Origin: Trachythela sp. YZ-2020
Taxonomy: Eukaryota > Cnidaria > Anthozoa > Malacalcyonacea > Clavulariidae
NCBI GenBank assembly: GCA_016169945.1
Contig: JADLSH010000390.1
Location: forward strand, 682,001 to 746,000
Reading direction: 5' to 3'
Length of the DNA: 64,000 nt
Shown here piece by piece: positions 61,405 to 64,000 of this stretch; position 1 is the first letter of the stretch; every line of letters starts with the position of its first letter. Below the pieces are notes generated by a model. That model searched no databases. It was not told the DNA's origin and saw only the letters and a program-made list of their open reading frames with translations. A program made the position numbers and the translations under genes.

Positions 61405-63078
61405 TAACTTACATATCCCATAAAAATTGGAATGCGTGGGAATTGTCCGGTTGCTCTAAACACTTCCCAAGCTGATTTTGAATCCAGTAAACTGATATGA
61501 CCTTACAATGATAACTATAATAGGCGCAACTGGTCCCCCAAAACGTGGATTTTAATAGGTCCTTTGTGTAAATGCTAATATATACAGTGACAGAACAGTG
61601 GCATAATTTTGAAAACAATGGAATCGATCCCAACACTGAATCGTGACTGGACGTCTTCTCCGTGGGTTGAAAATAGTCCATATATTGTGCAATTTGCTTT
61701 AAAAAATGGCGAATTAGAAATATTGGTTTAGCACTATGGGCGCGTCACGGAAGGAGTTATATTATAACTGCCCAACGAAAGGTTCATCACACAACGTTGG
61801 GGAACTACATGCATGTACATATTAAAGATCTAACTTCGTTAGTGCAAGGGCTTGTTCAAATTTTGAATAGATAAATCAAAAACATCTAAACCGACGCAAA
61901 TTTCGTTATAATTTCTAATTTCGTTGTTTGGGAAAATAGGGAATACCGCGCTCTTTATCCTAAACGCATGGGGTAGTTTAGTGACCATGGATGTCCTATC
62001 CACCCCCTGTAGTTTGCCTTTCCTGCAGCATGGCTTTAATAATCGGTAATAGGTCATCCATCGGGAACTAAGGGCAAGGAATTACATAACACTTAGAAGC
62101 TTAAACAATTGTTGTTTCAGTAAAATGTCACTAATCTTATTAAAAAAATATCTGCAATATTCGAATAAGCTTTCAATTTGCGTTCCAGCAAAACGTCATT
62201 GAACAGTAGAAATACAAGCTCATGTTTCTCGTGAACACCTCCAGGTGGCAAATTGCAAAATGTTTAGAAAATGGTGAATAGAAACTGATAGGATCGGGTA
62301 GCATGGTTCCAGTTCCCTTTTAGATGAGAGGAAATATGTAATAATCATTTTAATCTAAAGGAAACATCTAATCCCATTTAAAAAGACATGGTGTGGGAAA
62401 ATAAAGCATTGTCACATTGTCACAGGAAATATGAATGGGAAGCCAACGGCCATGCACATACATTATAGGTCTATTATCATGTATATGGTTTAAAGGAATA
62501 GGGAGAGACCATCACCTAAACGGCTAAATTTAAACCACTCGCTTGGCAGCGAGGACTTCCTGGTATATTTTTCTTCAAGCTTACCAACCTCGTCCCAAAA
62601 CCTTCCCCAAACCTGGGAACGAGGTTGCAAGCTTACATGGACACTATCGAAATTTCTGTGATCCCAATAATAATAAACTATACGATATTTACATAAAATC
62701 ATATACAGTATAATCTAACTATAAGGAGCTACCTATTAGTTATGTTAGTAGATATTAGTTTTCTAGTAGTAAGTTATCTAATTAGTTAACCTCTTTTTCG
62801 AGTTCAATTAGTTTAAAGCCAAAATATCGGCCATATTGAAACGTTATGGTTGCCATAGCAACAGCAGTTACATCATGTTTCTCAAAATTTCAAACTATTT
62901 AGGCATTGTTTTCTATAAGTCTGATACTTTGCTTTCCACAAGTAGGTATTGTTAAATTGGTAATTGAACCTAAATCGTAAATTTTCCCGACTTTCCAAAA
63001 AAGAGTAGGGAGCCACCTTATATTTGAGAGACTGTTGATGCACTACGTAATTCTATATCTAGAAAGTTCCAATCACTT

Positions 63079-63402
63079 CAGGGCCTTTATTAACTAATGT
63101 ACTGGAGGGGCAAAAGCCCCCCCAGCCCCCATGTTGGCCCCCCAGTAAGCTATTTTGGCCCCCCCAGTGAGGAAAGTTATGGTATTCTCACAACAAAACC
63201 TGGCTCCGTTTAGATGGGATATATCAAAAATTGTCTCTGAAAATGCAGGAAATCAAGACACAGAGACTCAAGATACAAAGATTTTCTGGGGTGGACCCCC
63301 AGACCCCCCTTCAGCTTCACACACCTGTAATACACCACCTACTTGTTACGTCCCCTTTCGATGATGGCCCCCCCCACTAACGATTTCTTAAAAAAGGCCC
63401 TG
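63079..63402. mobile_element. hAT-type MITE (family 1, copy b)
   Basis: Same family as 10780-11156, with ends CAGGGCCTTTATTAAC and CAGGGCCTTTTTTAAG (inverted). It is flanked by the perfect 8-bp duplication AATCACTT (63071-63078 and 63403-63410). The paralogous empty site in copy A at about 57889-57900 has a single AATCACTT, proving the insertion. Confidence 0.95.
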
Positions 63403-63789
63403 AATCACTTAAAGCAAGGAAGGAGAAAGAATGTTTACCAGAGTTCATGCTTACTCTAGAAAGAACCAGATTATTGTTCGTAGATCCTCTTGTGTTTCGG
63501 CTATATGTACAAGTTGGAAAGAAATTAATTAATTATTTCAGATATAACTAGGAAATAGGATTTGAAAACTAGCAGGCAACCAGTGACGTCGTCAAGTAAG
63601 CTCTTGCTTTGATTAAAGTCCTTGAAAGATCTAGACGTTTTCACTTCAAACACTTTGAACAAACTGTAGTTTGTTTAAATAAACGTATTCACTCTAAAAA
63701 CTAGAGTTCACTTCAACATGGTCTGGTGAGAAGGACGAACTTGATTCTTGCTTCGTCGTAGAAATACAAACCTTACACGACAAAAACCA

Positions 63790-63945
63790 AAACTAATTCC
63801 GATTATAAATGACGTAATTACTAACACAATGACTGTAGTCGTGGGATAATGCTCATCACTTTTGTCTATACTGGGAATGTCAGTTGCATGGTAACGGGTC
63901 TGTTGTTACTGAGCTCTCAGCTGTATTTGCAATTGCTTCTATATA
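63790..63945 (-). pseudogene. relic stalk-plus-transmembrane exon, copy B (frameshift)
   Basis: This is the counterpart of 58340-58459. The helix part TTTVIVLVITSFIIGISFG is open here, but the stalk is disrupted by a 4-bp insertion (TGCA near 63885) that shifts the frame before the helix. So the two copies are broken at different places, and neither can encode stalk plus helix as it stands. Confidence 0.55.
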
Positions 63946-64000
63946 AAATATTTTAAAGGTGTGTTTACTTGCGTTAAGACAACATGCAGTTATACAAGCA

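Larger units (their letters stand above)
58923..64000. repeat. segmental duplication, copy B (runs off the window)
   Basis: This copy matches 52664-52795 and 54835-58560 but lacks exon 1 of the receptor gene and about 2 kb around it (junction near 59050 at a short shared ACAT). It carries extra insertions with clean boundaries relative to copy A: 59310-59993, 60973-61404 and 63079-63402. It also lacks most of the left arm of the 57365-57715 inverted repeat. No intact gene is present. Confidence 0.9.

Overview
The window is AT-rich animal DNA. Evidence for an animal is spliced genes with GT/AG introns, a PTPDC1-type phosphatase, a class-A GPCR relic, an ANF-receptor-domain gene, a 15-PGDH-like dehydrogenase, CR1/L2-like LINEs and many MITEs. 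A cnidarian, probably an anthozoan, fits the style of the GPCR, P450s and repeats best. That placement is inference, because I could run no database search.

Layout. 0.7-4 kb: an intronless P450 (+) and a small NTF2-like gene (+). 5-6 kb: a GPCR pseudogene (-). 6.7-10 kb: a compact 3.24-kb mobile element with 477-bp terminal inverted repeats, a perfect 6-bp target duplication, a zinc-finger protein and a zinc-finger/A32-type ATPase; this is the most unusual object here. 13-19 kb: two more P450s (-). 19.9-23.9 kb: a seven-exon short-chain dehydrogenase (+). 24.1-28.9 kb: a nearly full-length but frameshifted LINE (-). 32.3 kb: a second NTF2-like gene (+). 33.9-41 kb: a PTPDC1-like gene (-) with at least 13 coding exons, three of them under 30 nt. 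42 kb: a LINE 3' fragment. 45.3 kb: an RPA-like relic. 47.7-53.8 kb: a six-exon ANF-receptor-domain gene (-), with a roughly 700-bp TTG/CAA microsatellite in one intron. 52.7-64 kb: a segmental duplication of that gene's upstream region. Copy B carries at least three MITEs for which copy A keeps the empty site, and both copies keep a broken stalk-plus-transmembrane exon.

How the genes may work together. Three closely related microsomal P450s, a dehydrogenase and two paralogous NTF2-like proteins within 33 kb could form a small-molecule (terpenoid, steroid or lipid) oxidation neighbourhood. No terpene cyclase was found, so this stays a hypothesis. The 3.24-kb element looks like a miniature Polinton/Maverick derivative: it keeps Polinton-style ends, target duplication and packaging-type ATPase, but has no visible integrase, polymerase or capsid gene. 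It would therefore be a dependent or satellite-like element.

The intergenic DNA is dominated by MITEs. Six hAT-type insertions have 8-bp target duplications, several have TWA-type duplications, and one Mutator-like element has a 9-bp duplication.
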